From Caenorhabditis remanei (taxonomy: Eukaryota; Nematoda; Chromadorea; Rhabditida; Rhabditidae), in assembly GCF_010183535.1 (NCBI RefSeq), contig NC_071329.1, forward strand, positions 16,258,879 to 16,322,878: DNA of 64,000 bases, read 5' to 3'. The notes beneath the pieces were generated by a model. It was not told the origin of the DNA. It did no database searches and was given only the letters and a program-made list of their open reading frames with translations. The position numbers and the translations under genes were made by a program. This document shows positions 1 through 10,900 of the stretch, piece by piece (the first letter of the stretch is position 1; every line of letters begins with the position of its first letter).

Positions 1-3000
1 GATACATCATCAGCGTATGAGAATAAACCAGAATACCCGTCTAAATACATAAAAAACACATCCAGTGACATCCTCGTTAGTACTTCGTATACCAATACTA
101 AAGAAAAGATCTCAAGAGCAAACCAATTATATACAGAGAGCACCACTATCACTCCCCTTGATAGTTCTGCGGGAAATGCCTCCAACAAAGCATATACAAA
201 TGAGACAGTCCAACAAACACGTGATATTCTCCTCGTTAGTCCGTCGGAAAATACACTCTTTGATACTACTAGTCTATATGAGGACGCCACGCTAGTGGAT
301 AAAGAAACGAGAATCAATCAAATCACTCATACGCTACAAACAGATTCATTCGAACCAACAGAACTAAATACCAATGAAGAAGACATCTCTCTCCCACTGA
401 CAACACTACAAATGTCCAATAACTACCAAATTCTAACTCTAGTAGATACAGGAGCAAGCATAACACTAATTGCTGATCAAGCAGCTCAAGAGCTCGGACT
501 GAAAGTAGCACAAGAGATCAAGTTAACAGTAAACGGCTACAGAAGCAAGAGCAGAAACTCCAGCAAAATCTACGAGATGACAATCAAAGGCGGAACACTT
601 GAATATAAAACCTTCGTAGCTGGAGTACCAGACCTACCAGAAATCAGATACGAAACCCCTGTCTTTAGTGACGAAGATAACCAAGAACTAGGAATATATG
701 GACTAAGCAATACAGACGTGATACCCAGTAAAAAGTTTGAAAAGAAGCGCATCGGAATGATCCTGGGAAATGACATCCTCCCGCATTTCATCAGAGGATC
801 GCAAAGAATCTGCTTACCTTCAGGGAGATACGTCGAACTGAGTCCATTTGCCAAAATGACATTCCCAAGAGCCAGACACTGCCCAGTGATGGAAACAACC
901 ACTGGAGATATCACAGCCGGACCACAAAATAAAAGAAAAGAACAGTCCATCAATACACTCATGGCTCAGAAATATGGAAGAGCAGGCGAAGACGAACTAA
1001 CCGATCTAATTCTGCAACTTTGGAAAAGCGAAAACTGTGAAGTAGAGTCAGCTACCCAGAGAGAGGAAGAATACCTCGACCAACGCCGACTCCTACAATG
1101 GTTCGAAGACACACTACAGACCACGGAAGATGGTCAAATCGCTGTAGCACTTCCATGGAACGGAAAAGAGGCTCGCATGGGAACTAATAAAAACTTAGCG
1201 TATAAAAGACTGACGTGTTTGATCAAGAAACTTCGAAACAATCCGAATCTATTGAGAGAATACAACAAGATCATTAATAACCAGTTGAAAGAAGGAATAG
1301 TTGAACGCGTTACACCAGAGATGCAAAAACAAGGAAGGAGTTATTACGCTCCACAAAATGCAGTCTTTAAAGCAAACTCGGCAAATACGAAAGTGAGAAT
1401 CGTGGGAGACTCATCTTCACATCAGAAAGGACAGCTGTCCCTCAACGAGTGCGTATTCGAAGGCCCAAACATGCTGCGAACGGCCCCAGGATTACATCTG
1501 AGACACCGAATCGATCAATTCCCAATCGTGGGCGACATTGCTCGCGCATTTCATCAAGTAAGACTACAAGAAAAAGATAGAAACGCCACCAAGTGGTTGT
1601 GGGTAGACGACATTGAGAAACCACCTACGGGAGACAATCTGGTGGAGTATAGGTTCACCAGGATCCCCTTCGGGATGCGTTGCTCTCCTTTCCTGTTGGC
1701 AGCGACTATCCGACACTATCTATTGATGGCAGCCAGCGTGCTGAGTATTGAAATCGACAAAAATCTATATGTAGATAATATCATGGTCTCAACAAATTAT
1801 GCAGAAGAAGTACTTCCAAAAATCAAAGGTATCCAGCAAGAATTCAGTGTCATGAGCATGCCGGTGAGAGAGTTCGGAACAAACTACCACCCAGCTCAAT
1901 TAGAAATACCCGAAGAAGACAGAGCCGAATCACACATTTCAAAATTCTTGGGATACAGCTGGAATACGACAGAAGACACAATCACGGTAACAATCCCCGA
2001 GCCATCTGATAACAGACCAACAAAGCGTGAGATAGCTTCGTTTTTCGCACGGACATTCGATCCAATGGGATACTCATCTCCATTGCATGTAAAGATAAAG
2101 AGATTCGTACAAAAGATCTGGCTGAACGGACTGGATTGGAAAGAACCCCTTACAGATAAACTGAACAAAGAGTGGGAAATCATCAAAAAACAATACAAAG
2201 ACACTGCACTCATTATTCCAAGAAAACTAAGACAACAGTTCTATCCAAACGAACGTCCAGAGATTGTAGTGTTCTGTGACGCCTCTCAATACACATACGC
2301 ATGTGCAGTATACATGATATATCGTCACGAAGATGGGTCGGTAGAGTCTAACTTAGTCGGATCAAAATCAAAAGTCAGGCCAACTAGTGGAGCTGACTGG
2401 ACCATTCCAAGACTCGAATTACTAGCAATGGAAATCGGACTGAGATACAGTGAAAGCTTAATCAAGGAATTACCAGAAAAGGACAAACCATTATCTTTGG
2501 ACGTATTCAGCGATTCCATTATTGCGTTGTATTGGATCCTCACAGAAGAACAAAAGAAACAGTAGGTCAACAACAGAGTGACCACAGTACATGAAGTAAA
2601 TAAGACAATGAAAGAGATGGGATTGGAAGTATCATACCATCATGTAGCGACAGACAGAAACCCGGCGGATCTAGCAACAAGAGGAATGGACTCTACATCT
2701 CTACAAAACTGTAGTTTCTGGCTAAACGGCCCTAGTTTCCTTTACGACTCGAAAGAGAAGTGGGAAACCAAGCTGGAAGGAGAAATCCGGTGTCCCTTCG
2801 AAGACCAAGATGAGATACAGCACGAAATGAGAATCGCCACTAATCCCAAGAATAGGACGATTCGACAGAAAAAGAAGGCGTCAGCGATGGCTAACCTTGT
2901 AATGGTAGAAACTAGTGTAAACGTGACAGCGATAACGTCAAAAAAGGAGAAGACACTCCTTGAGAAATACACATCGTTCGTACCGTTTGAGTACACTAAC

Positions 3001-4638
3001 TCGCTATCGTCACTGACTAGGATCACACACTTAGTCTTAAAGTTCATAAACTCAATAACAAGAAACAAAAGATTGAATAGCAAACGGTTGAGAGAATATC
3101 AAGAATGCAATAAAATTGTGAATACGGTAGAGCGTGAAATAAGGCAACGCCGACTAGCTAGACTTACAGTGTTCACTGAGCACTATAAAGAAGCGGAAAG
3201 CCAGAATTGGACATTCAAGAAATCCCTCGAACCCTTCCAGTCAGAAGACGGATTGTGGAGAACAAAGAAGCACTATCAATCACCAAACATCCCACTGGAG
3301 ACAAGCGAACCAATTCTAGTTCACAGAGAACACAAACTAGCAGCCATGCTCATGGAGGAAATCCATAAAGAAAACGTCCATCTACCAGCCAACTATCTAG
3401 TAACCGCCTTAAGAACCAAATATTGGATACAAACCGATGGAAGACTAGCTCGGACTACGATATCCAAATGTGTAGCATGCAGAAAAGTAAAAGCATTCCC
3501 GTACCACTACCCGTATAGCAAGTGTCTAAAGAATAACAGGACCGTCCCGTCTACTCCCTTCGCCAAAGTAGGCTTGGATTTTTTCGGCCCCATACAATAC
3601 AAAACCAAAAACTACAATGAATTGGAAAAAGGATACGTATTGATCTACACTTGCCTATCCACGAGATGCACTCACTTGGAGATATGTGCAGACAGCTCAA
3701 CTTCAAGTTATTTAAACGCATTGAAAGCAGTATTCGCCCAAAGAGGGGTCCCCAATTATATATTCTCGGACAATGCACAAACTTTCTTGCTAGGAGAAAG
3801 AATCCTAAAGGAGGATATCAAGAACTACGAACCAGAATCAAAACTAATCAACTTCCTGGCTCAGCACGAAATCAACTTCCGCCACATCACCCCATTAGCA
3901 CCCTGGCAGGGAGGTGTATATGAAAGAATTGTCGGTATCGCAAAAAAGCAGTTTCGGAAAGAAATTGGAAGACAGATATTCACCTTCCCTGAGCTGCACT
4001 CGATAATGAAAAGGGTTGAAGGAGCGATTAATTCAAGACCTCTAATCAAAAATCCAGCAGAAATTGACGACGTACCAGCGTTACGCCCGATCGACTTCCT
4101 ACTACTAGCAGTACTTCTCGAAGTACCCAATGATAATGATACCTTGAAAGGGGACATTCTGTATGACCCTACAGTCAGCACAACTGAGAAAGAGACTCGA
4201 GAACACATAACTAAACTGGACAAAGTCCTGGAAAAACTCTGGAAACTATGGTCAACGTCCTACTTACTGTTGCTAAGGGAAAACGCAAACAAGAATAACC
4301 GATTTAGTAAGGGACCGCCAAAAGTTGGACAAATCGTGCTAATTCAAGAAGAGATGCTGCCAAGACACACATGGCCCATTGGGAAAATCACCAAATTATT
4401 AGGGACACCCCCAAGCGTACAATCAGTTGAAGTACTGTATAAAGGATCCATCAAAGACAGAGCGGTCAACCAGTTGATCCCTCTCGAAATCGAAGAAGAC
4501 GACGAGATGTTACAAATCCCAGAAAATACGACACACAGGTCCAAGAATCAAGAACAAGCTATAAAACCTACAAGAATACAGCCACCAAGAAAAGCCAAAG
4601 ACCGAATACAGTATTCCCCAGATTCCGACTCGGAATAA
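1..4638 (+). CDS. BEL/Pao Pol polyprotein (5' partial), one internal TAG
   Basis: Frame 1 is open from the first base to a TAG at 2563-2565 and continues in the same frame to 4638. Domains in order: aspartic protease with DTGAS (about 441-455); reverse transcriptase with palm motif YVDN (1768-1779), also seen in the second BEL element here; RNase H starting near FCDAS (about 2273); integrase with an HHCC-type zinc segment (about 3365-3485), first Asp in the GLDFFG region (about 3577), second in SDNAQ (about 3766) and Glu in GGVYER (about 3922). The product would be a polyprotein cut by its own protease. The only visible defect is the TAG at the start of a conserved VNNRV segment in RNase H. 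It may be a point mutation or a readthrough site. Gag is outside the window. Confidence 0.85.
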
Positions 4639-4678
4639 CTCAGTTATCCCGAGGTCGAACCTCCCCAGGGGGAGGGAG

Positions 4679-5586
4679 TGTTGTGGAAACTGACGTTCCA
4701 CAAGTTGAGCAAGCACGGTTGACGAGAATCAAAGAGTAATAATGCTCGGTCAAACTATCGGGCATAACCGAAGCATAATAATATAAACCACAATTCATTA
4801 AGATAATATTATATTTGTTAATCTGTTCCAATCCATTCTTCTTCCCTCTTTCAGATCTTTCAGGTCACGTCGTCACCCGTCCCTGCTGCCCGTTCTTCCT
4901 CTCGCTCCGTATATCTACACCAGGCTGTCTGCGTCTCTCTCTCGGAGGGCTGCTATCGTTTGGTTCGTGGCGAGACCGCTCGTGTCGCGAGGAGGAGAAG
5001 AGACGTTTTTCGCGTTGGGTGGTTGTTGACTTGTATATTTAAAAATGATCTTTATGATTCTTTCTCCTCATCGTTACTTTCTAATAATTAATCTGATAAT
5101 AAAAGTGACCTCTTGAGCTGAATGTCACAAGTCTAACTTCCCTTCTATCTGTAATTCTTTCATAATATCCGGCAGCGAATCGGATCTCCTTTTAGGCCAT
5201 CTTCTATCCCCGGTTAAGGAGTTAAAGTATTCTCCTTTCTCCTTTACGTTTAATAAACCTGTTAAAACGTAGATTGTTCTTTCTTGCCCATTTCAGGTAC
5301 ACTCTTTTATTCACACACAGAACTTCAACCTTCAAAGGAATCTTCTTCAACTTCATCTCTTCTTCGTCTTACTTCGTCTCTTGAATTAGCATTAGCTCCA
5401 CTAAGATTCATCCTTGTAGTCATTCGTCTGTTAACGTAGTCGTCTATCTGCGACTCTCCGTGCAATTGCTAGTTCTTCTTGCACACCTTTCGCGCACTCG
5501 TCAGCCCTTGGTGCGCTCTTCAGTCTAATCAGCAGTAACCTAGTTTATTCAAGTTTATCTTAATCTTGTCCTTCTTATGAATGACA
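4679..5586 (+). repeat. 3' LTR of the first BEL/Pao element
   Basis: Non-coding, about 908 bp, starting TGTTGTGG straight after the polypurine tract and ending in TGACA at the boundary with host exon sequence. A TATA-like stretch lies near 4780-4790 and AATAAA-like signals follow. The 5' LTR is not in the window, so LTR identity and the exact 3' end cannot be checked. Confidence 0.65.
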
Positions 5587-5589
5587 AAA

Positions 5590-6782
5590 TCGAATTCGGT
5601 ATCTCGATCTTGGTAGTACCGACACGTCTATTAACGATACAAAATATTATGTGAGAGTTTATCGAGACTTCCAACCTGGAGAAATCATTCCCAAGAGGGT
5701 TGAAAATGAAAACAAGCTTGGAGTTCCATACAATCTGGATCAATATGGCTTTCAAGCTCCAGAGACTTATATTTTGGAGGCTGGTGACGTGCCACTCGTA
5801 GATGTGAACGGAGAGCTTCTTCGTCTCGATACGGATCTAGTTGAAGATATTGAAAAACGAATTTTGAGAAATTATGAATCGGCGTTGGCACTTAAAAACA
5901 AGCAGATTGCTTATCATCGTCATTCCCTTCTTCCATTCCATTATCGCCGTCACAACTTGAGTCCTCCGTATACCTGTTATATTCAATTGACGGTGTCTTC
6001 TAAAGGAACCAAAAAGCAGATTCAGAGATACATGTATACAAAGAGACTTCATGAAGCAGCAAAACAACTCAACACAATTCTATTTGGAGGTAGACAAGGC
6101 GTTATTCAAGTTCGAGATTTTTCAATGCCTTGGTGTTCGATGTTGAGATTGCCAGTTGGATTCAAAATTAGAGTGAAATGCATAGAAAATGTAATGGATA
6201 TGTCATTGCGATATAACCAAATACTTTCATTGATCGACAGTTCCAGTTTTCCACTGAATAAGGTCACTATCTTTGCTATATTTGAGGCCGATATCGGTGT
6301 GAATGATTTCCATTTACCAGCAATTAGAAGTGCGAAATTATTAAAAATAAAAGATGGTAGTTATCAGGCCGATTTGCCATTATTGCTCAGAACTCTCCCA
6401 AATCAAACTGTCATTTTGATATATTCTATAATTACTTTTCAAGCCGATGAATATTTTGCGTTGGCAAGGAGCTGGCTCAATGACAAGCGACCTGTTGGAA
6501 CTTGTTATTTTTTTCCAATCCTGGAAGAAGAAATAGTTAGAGAACTTGTGAGATTGATTAGAACTCGCATGGAAAACGCGAAGAGAACGAAAAGGTTTGG
6601 TATTAGAATGATCTTTGTTTCCAATCAATTACATAACCATTTTCAGATGTGTAACCGTTTCCATGGGACACGAAAACAGGTTGGAAGTGTTTTATGTGCC
6701 AGCTAAAACTCACAGAAATCCCGAAGTTCGACGTTCTTTATATAAATGGGTTCTCAATATGAGAGTTGTTCGAGTTCGATGA
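5590..6782 (+). pseudogene. DUF3557-like gene A copy, cut by the BEL element
   Basis: Remains of an A-type gene: the downstream part of exon 2 (about 5590-6594) and exon 3 (6647-6782, stop TGA 6780-6782). The 68-bp first exon seen in paralogues is missing because the BEL LTR abuts exon 2; it may lie left of the window. The donor AAAAG|GTTTGG and acceptor TTTTCAG give the family C-terminus. The frame that runs on past 6594 is unspliced readthrough. Compared with the 56-kb paralogue an in-frame block of roughly 35 residues is missing near 5900. No other stop is visible, so the lesion is the insertion itself. Family function is unknown. Confidence 0.75.
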
Positions 6783-6951
6783 AGGCTAATTTTTACGAGT
6801 GAATATCAGCCTTCTTCAGTTTCTAATGCTTTTGTTTCTCACTCTGCTTTTCAATTTCTTCAGTTTTATGTTGACTCAATCACACTTTATTTACACTTCT
6901 GATAAACATTTTTCATCAAGATTCAAGTTGAACAGCGAATTTATTACAAAA

Positions 6952-7368
6952 TCATTCATCCCGTTTCACAATTTTCCTTTTCACTATGAACTCTCCCATA
7001 TGTTGTTCGGTCTGCTGGATATCTGAATTCTTGTTCACACTGATCTCAATCAAGAAGTAACTGTTCATTGGTACATTCATGGTTAGGTCATGTTCCCTGA
7101 TTCCTACTTTCAACTTACCCATCTCGATTCCGTCAAGTTCTTCCTTGATCACTTTCTTTACTTCCAAATTCGGTTTTGTCGTAACACAAAATGAGAAGCT
7201 TTTTCTACATCACGCCTATTTGTTTGGCAGTTTTTCATCAAGTGAATGTAATAGTTATCTTCAAACACCACAAATGCATGTTTGAAGAGAATCTTACTAT
7301 TTTGCAACTTTTTGAAGATAGTGAGCCAAGGGGAATAATATAAGATATGCGAGATGACTAGTGTCTTA
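6952..7368 (-). pseudogene. DUF3557-like gene B fragment
   Basis: Degenerate 3' part of a gene homologous to the intact gene at 57419-58898. The stop is at 6952-6954. The last intron has lost its acceptor and most of its length, so the sequence reads straight through, and a 1-bp deletion near 7200 shifts frame. Homology stops at about 7368. It lies 169 bp beyond, and convergent to, the A-type copy, as in the intact pair at 55.8-58.9 kb. Confidence 0.75.
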
Positions 7369-7424
7369 AGAAATAGTAATTCCTCGGTCATTTCTCAACG
7401 AAAACTATCGAAATGGTGCGAAAA

Positions 7425-7665
7425 ATTTGACCAGAATTGCAAAAAATACAAAAATAGTGTTGCAAAATTTGTGTTTGCGCGAGAATTCTTGGGTTAAAAG
7501 TTGCGGACACTGTTTGCGCGCGAAACCAAAAAAGGAGAGACGCAGAGAAAAGCAGAGACCGCCAAGTTGTTGCAAACCGTACCTTTTGAAACAAATTGAG
7601 AAATTTCAAACAAATAAAAAACAAAATGAATTGAATAATCGGGTAAAATCGCGCTCTACCGAAAC
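7425..7665 (+). repeat. Dispersed repeat, second copy inverted at 59740-59970
   Basis: About 240 bp matching the reverse complement of 59740-59970, including shared blocks around TTTGTGTTTGCGCG and GAGAGACGCAGAGAAAA. There is no convincing coding content. Both copies sit next to a B-type gene, so the repeat probably moved with the gene pair. Confidence 0.6.
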
Positions 7666-7739
7666 CGACGGAAATTGTGTGCAAATTTTCAACGGCATTT
7701 CAGTGGAGCGAAGTTATAAGAAACGTGCTAATAGTAGAA

Positions 7740-7815
7740 ACGTAGTAAAACTAACATTTTCAGATTACAACTAGCCATCCGAATTTCCTCTATCCGCTTC
7801 AAGAAGATTTTTAAA
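7740..7815 (+). pseudogene. Inverted fragment of gene B intron 1/exon 2 start
   Basis: The acceptor TTTTCAG and the first codons of exon 2 of a B-type gene are recognisable, matching 58600-58680 read on the minus strand. The orientation is opposite to the B fragment at 6952-7368, so the locus has been rearranged as well as truncated. Confidence 0.6.
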
Positions 7816-7950
7816 CTTTTGATGTTATGTATAATTTTATGAAATTGATCAGCTATGTAAATTATTCCTGTCAGTTAATTATCATAAAGATACCAAACGA
7901 TCATTCGAAAATGCATATAAAGGGACAGAAGTCAACACTTCTCATCAAAA

Positions 7951-10900
7951 ATGAACTGGTTCATAATCATTTCTTTATTCTTCATTTGGAATATCCAAGA
8001 ATGTCACTGCTGTGTGAAATGGAGAAGGAGTGCAGATTATTGCGAGTGCTCCGATGTTACTGATATCATTCTTCCCTCATTTGACTCAGGTTTGTATGAG
8101 CCCAATAAATCTTATTTCATAAATTGATTTAATTTCAGATAGAAATGACATACTAATTAGTGAGAGAGTTGGTTGCGTTAGAAATATTACTTGCCAAGAT
8201 AGTTATTTGACGTATGGCACAACTACTTTTAGTACATCGGAAATCGTTCGCCCTGCTGATAGTCATAAAGATAGTAAAGCAGTGAGTTCAATCCTAAATA
8301 TGTTTTGATTCAAATTTCACTTATAGTATCTGAACAGTGCTAATCTTCAAACTGGCGTACTAACAGGATCTGTTGATGTATATTCTTTGTTTGGAGTTAC
8401 ATGTGAGAACAGGAAATGGTATGCAACCAAATACCCTTTCGGAATACATTATTATACGAATGACTCCAAACAAAAATTCCTTTATGAAGGTTTGGATGGA
8501 AAAAGATCGGAAATCGAAAGTATTGTGTGGTAAGTTGAATGTTTGGCTCTATTCCAGTTTAGATGTCCTTTAAAAACTCACACGTCCCAAAAAACACTTA
8601 AACGTCCTTTCAACCTCTAATTTTTTTTAAACGTCCTTTCAAAAGTTTAGACGTCCCAAAAAACGTTTAAACGTCCCATAAAATGTTTAGACTCCCTTGA
8701 AATCCCAAAACATAGTTCTGAAGATTTCGACGTCCCAAAAAACATTAAGACGTCCCTTAAACACTTTCAGTGATTTTTAGTGCTGAAGGGACGTCTCAAT
8801 ATTTTTTGGAACGTTTAAATGTTTTTGGGACATCTAAATGTTTTGTGGGACGTCTAATTATTTAAAACCAAATTTCGGGATTTCAAGGGACGTCTCAAAA
8901 TTTTATGGGACGTCTGAACGTTTTTTGAGACGTCTAAATGTTTTTTGGGACGTCTAAACATTTTTGAACATATTTGGGATCCGAAAGGACGTTTGAATGT
9001 TTCAAAGGACGTCAAAGTGTTTTTTGGGACGTTCAAGTTTTCAAAGGACATCTAAACTGGAATAGAGCCGAATGTTTTTTTGCTTGAATTGATTTTGCTT
9101 TTGCAGCCTCCCTATTGAGCCCCCATGCAGGTGCTCCGATGTTACTGATATTATTCTACCATCATTTGACTCAGGTTTGTATGAGCCCAATAAATCTTAT
9201 TTCATAAATTGATTTAATTTCAGATAGAAATGACATACTAATTAGTGAGAAAGTTGGTTGCGTTAGAAATATTACTTGCCAAGATAGTTATTTGACGTAT
9301 GGCACAACTACTTTTAGTACATCGGAAATCGTTCGCCCTGCTGATAGTCATAAAGATAGTAAAGCAGTGAGTTCAATCCTAAATATATTTCGATTCAAAT
9401 TTCACTTATAGTATCTGAACAGTGCTAATCTTCAAACTGGCGTACTAACAGGATCTGTTGATGTATATTCTTTGTTTGGAGTTACATGTGAGAACAAGAA
9501 ATGGTATGCAACCAAATACCCTTTCGGAATACATTATTATACGAATGACTCCAAACAAAAATTCCTATATGAAGGTTTGGATGGAAAAAGATCGGAAATC
9601 GAAAGTATTGTGTGGTAAGTTCAATGTTTTTTGCTTGAAATTCTTTTGCAAACTGGTATCGATATTGTATCCAAATGGGCCTCTGCCAACTCTCTCCCTC
9701 TTGCTCATACGAAAACTACTCTTCTACGGCTCGGTTCCAAAAACCCGGGTCATCTTTATAACATAGACTCCATCCCCATCACCGAATCTCCAGTAGTACG
9801 GTATTTAGGATTGTTAACAGATTCACACTTGAAATTTGATAGCCATATCGCCAAAACTTCTTCATTAGCTATCCTACGCTGCAACCAACTACTCAAGTCA
9901 TTCCGATCTCGATCCCTTCCTCTCTACAAGCACCTATTCAACACCTATGTTCTTCCAGTTCTCGAATATTGCTCTTCTGTTTACTCTTCGTCTCCCTCTA
10001 GAATCCTCTCCCATAAACTTGAAAAACCTCTTCGATCGTTTACCAGAAAGGTTCTTCAAAGGTGTAACATACACTATACCTCCTATCTAAATCGTCTCGA
10101 GATTCTTGACTTATACTCCCTCCGTCACCGTCGTCTTAAATCACAATTAATTCTACTTTATAAAATCATTTGCGGCGCTACTTTTTTCCCTGAAATCCAG
10201 TCATATGTAAGACTGTCTAACTCTAACAGATGCCCCATGACACTCATTTGTATTAGGCCTCAAGTTAATGACTTTTTCTCTTCCACAGTCCCTATCTGGA
10301 ATTCCATCACATCTAATTGCCCCGAATTTCTGTCACCCGGTAAATTCATCTCCCTCCTTGAACAATCCATTAACCGGTTTTGAATTATGAGCTTTCTCAC
10401 CCCAATGTGTTATATCGCCCCCCCCCCCCCCCCCCCACTCGCCCCATTCTATTTTAACTGTCAGTCAAATGAACTTATTCTTTTTGAAACTTTCCCCACC
10501 AATACATCCACAATAATCGGTTTTAAATTTATCTTTCCCCAACCCTATCTTGCCATTATGATCCTCAATTTATACATTGCTCCCCCACCCCTACCCGGTC
10601 TTTCGCCTCGTGAGGGGCTTGATCAGGTCTCAAGTGTGAACTATTGATTTTTTCTTTGTGTCAATAAATTAAATTAAATTAAAATGATTTTGCTTTTGCA
10701 GCCTCCCTATTGAGCCCCCATGCAGGTGCTCCGATGTTACTGATATTATTCTACCATCATTTGACTCAGGTTTGTATGAGCCCAATAAATCTTATTTCAT
10801 AAATTGATTTAATTTCAGATAGAAATGACATACTAATTAGTGAGAGAGTTGGTTGCGTTAGAAATATTACTTGCCAAGATAGTTATTTGACGTATGGCAC

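Larger units (their letters stand above)
1..5586 (+). mobile_element. BEL/Pao LTR retrotransposon, 5' part outside window
   Basis: Internal region plus 3' LTR of a BEL/Pao element. The order aspartic protease, reverse transcriptase, RNase H, integrase is seen directly. A purine-rich tract (about 4665-4678) precedes a TG start of the LTR at 4679. The right end is placed at 5586 (TGACA) because host DUF3557 exon sequence resumes at about 5590, as shown by the paralogue at 55914-57092. The 5' LTR, gag start and left target duplication lie before the window, so the exact end is inferred. Confidence 0.85.

Noticed and set aside
9631..10383. Independent gene encoding a 250-aa protein
   Set aside because: It is the reverse-transcriptase end of a truncated LINE lying in an intron.
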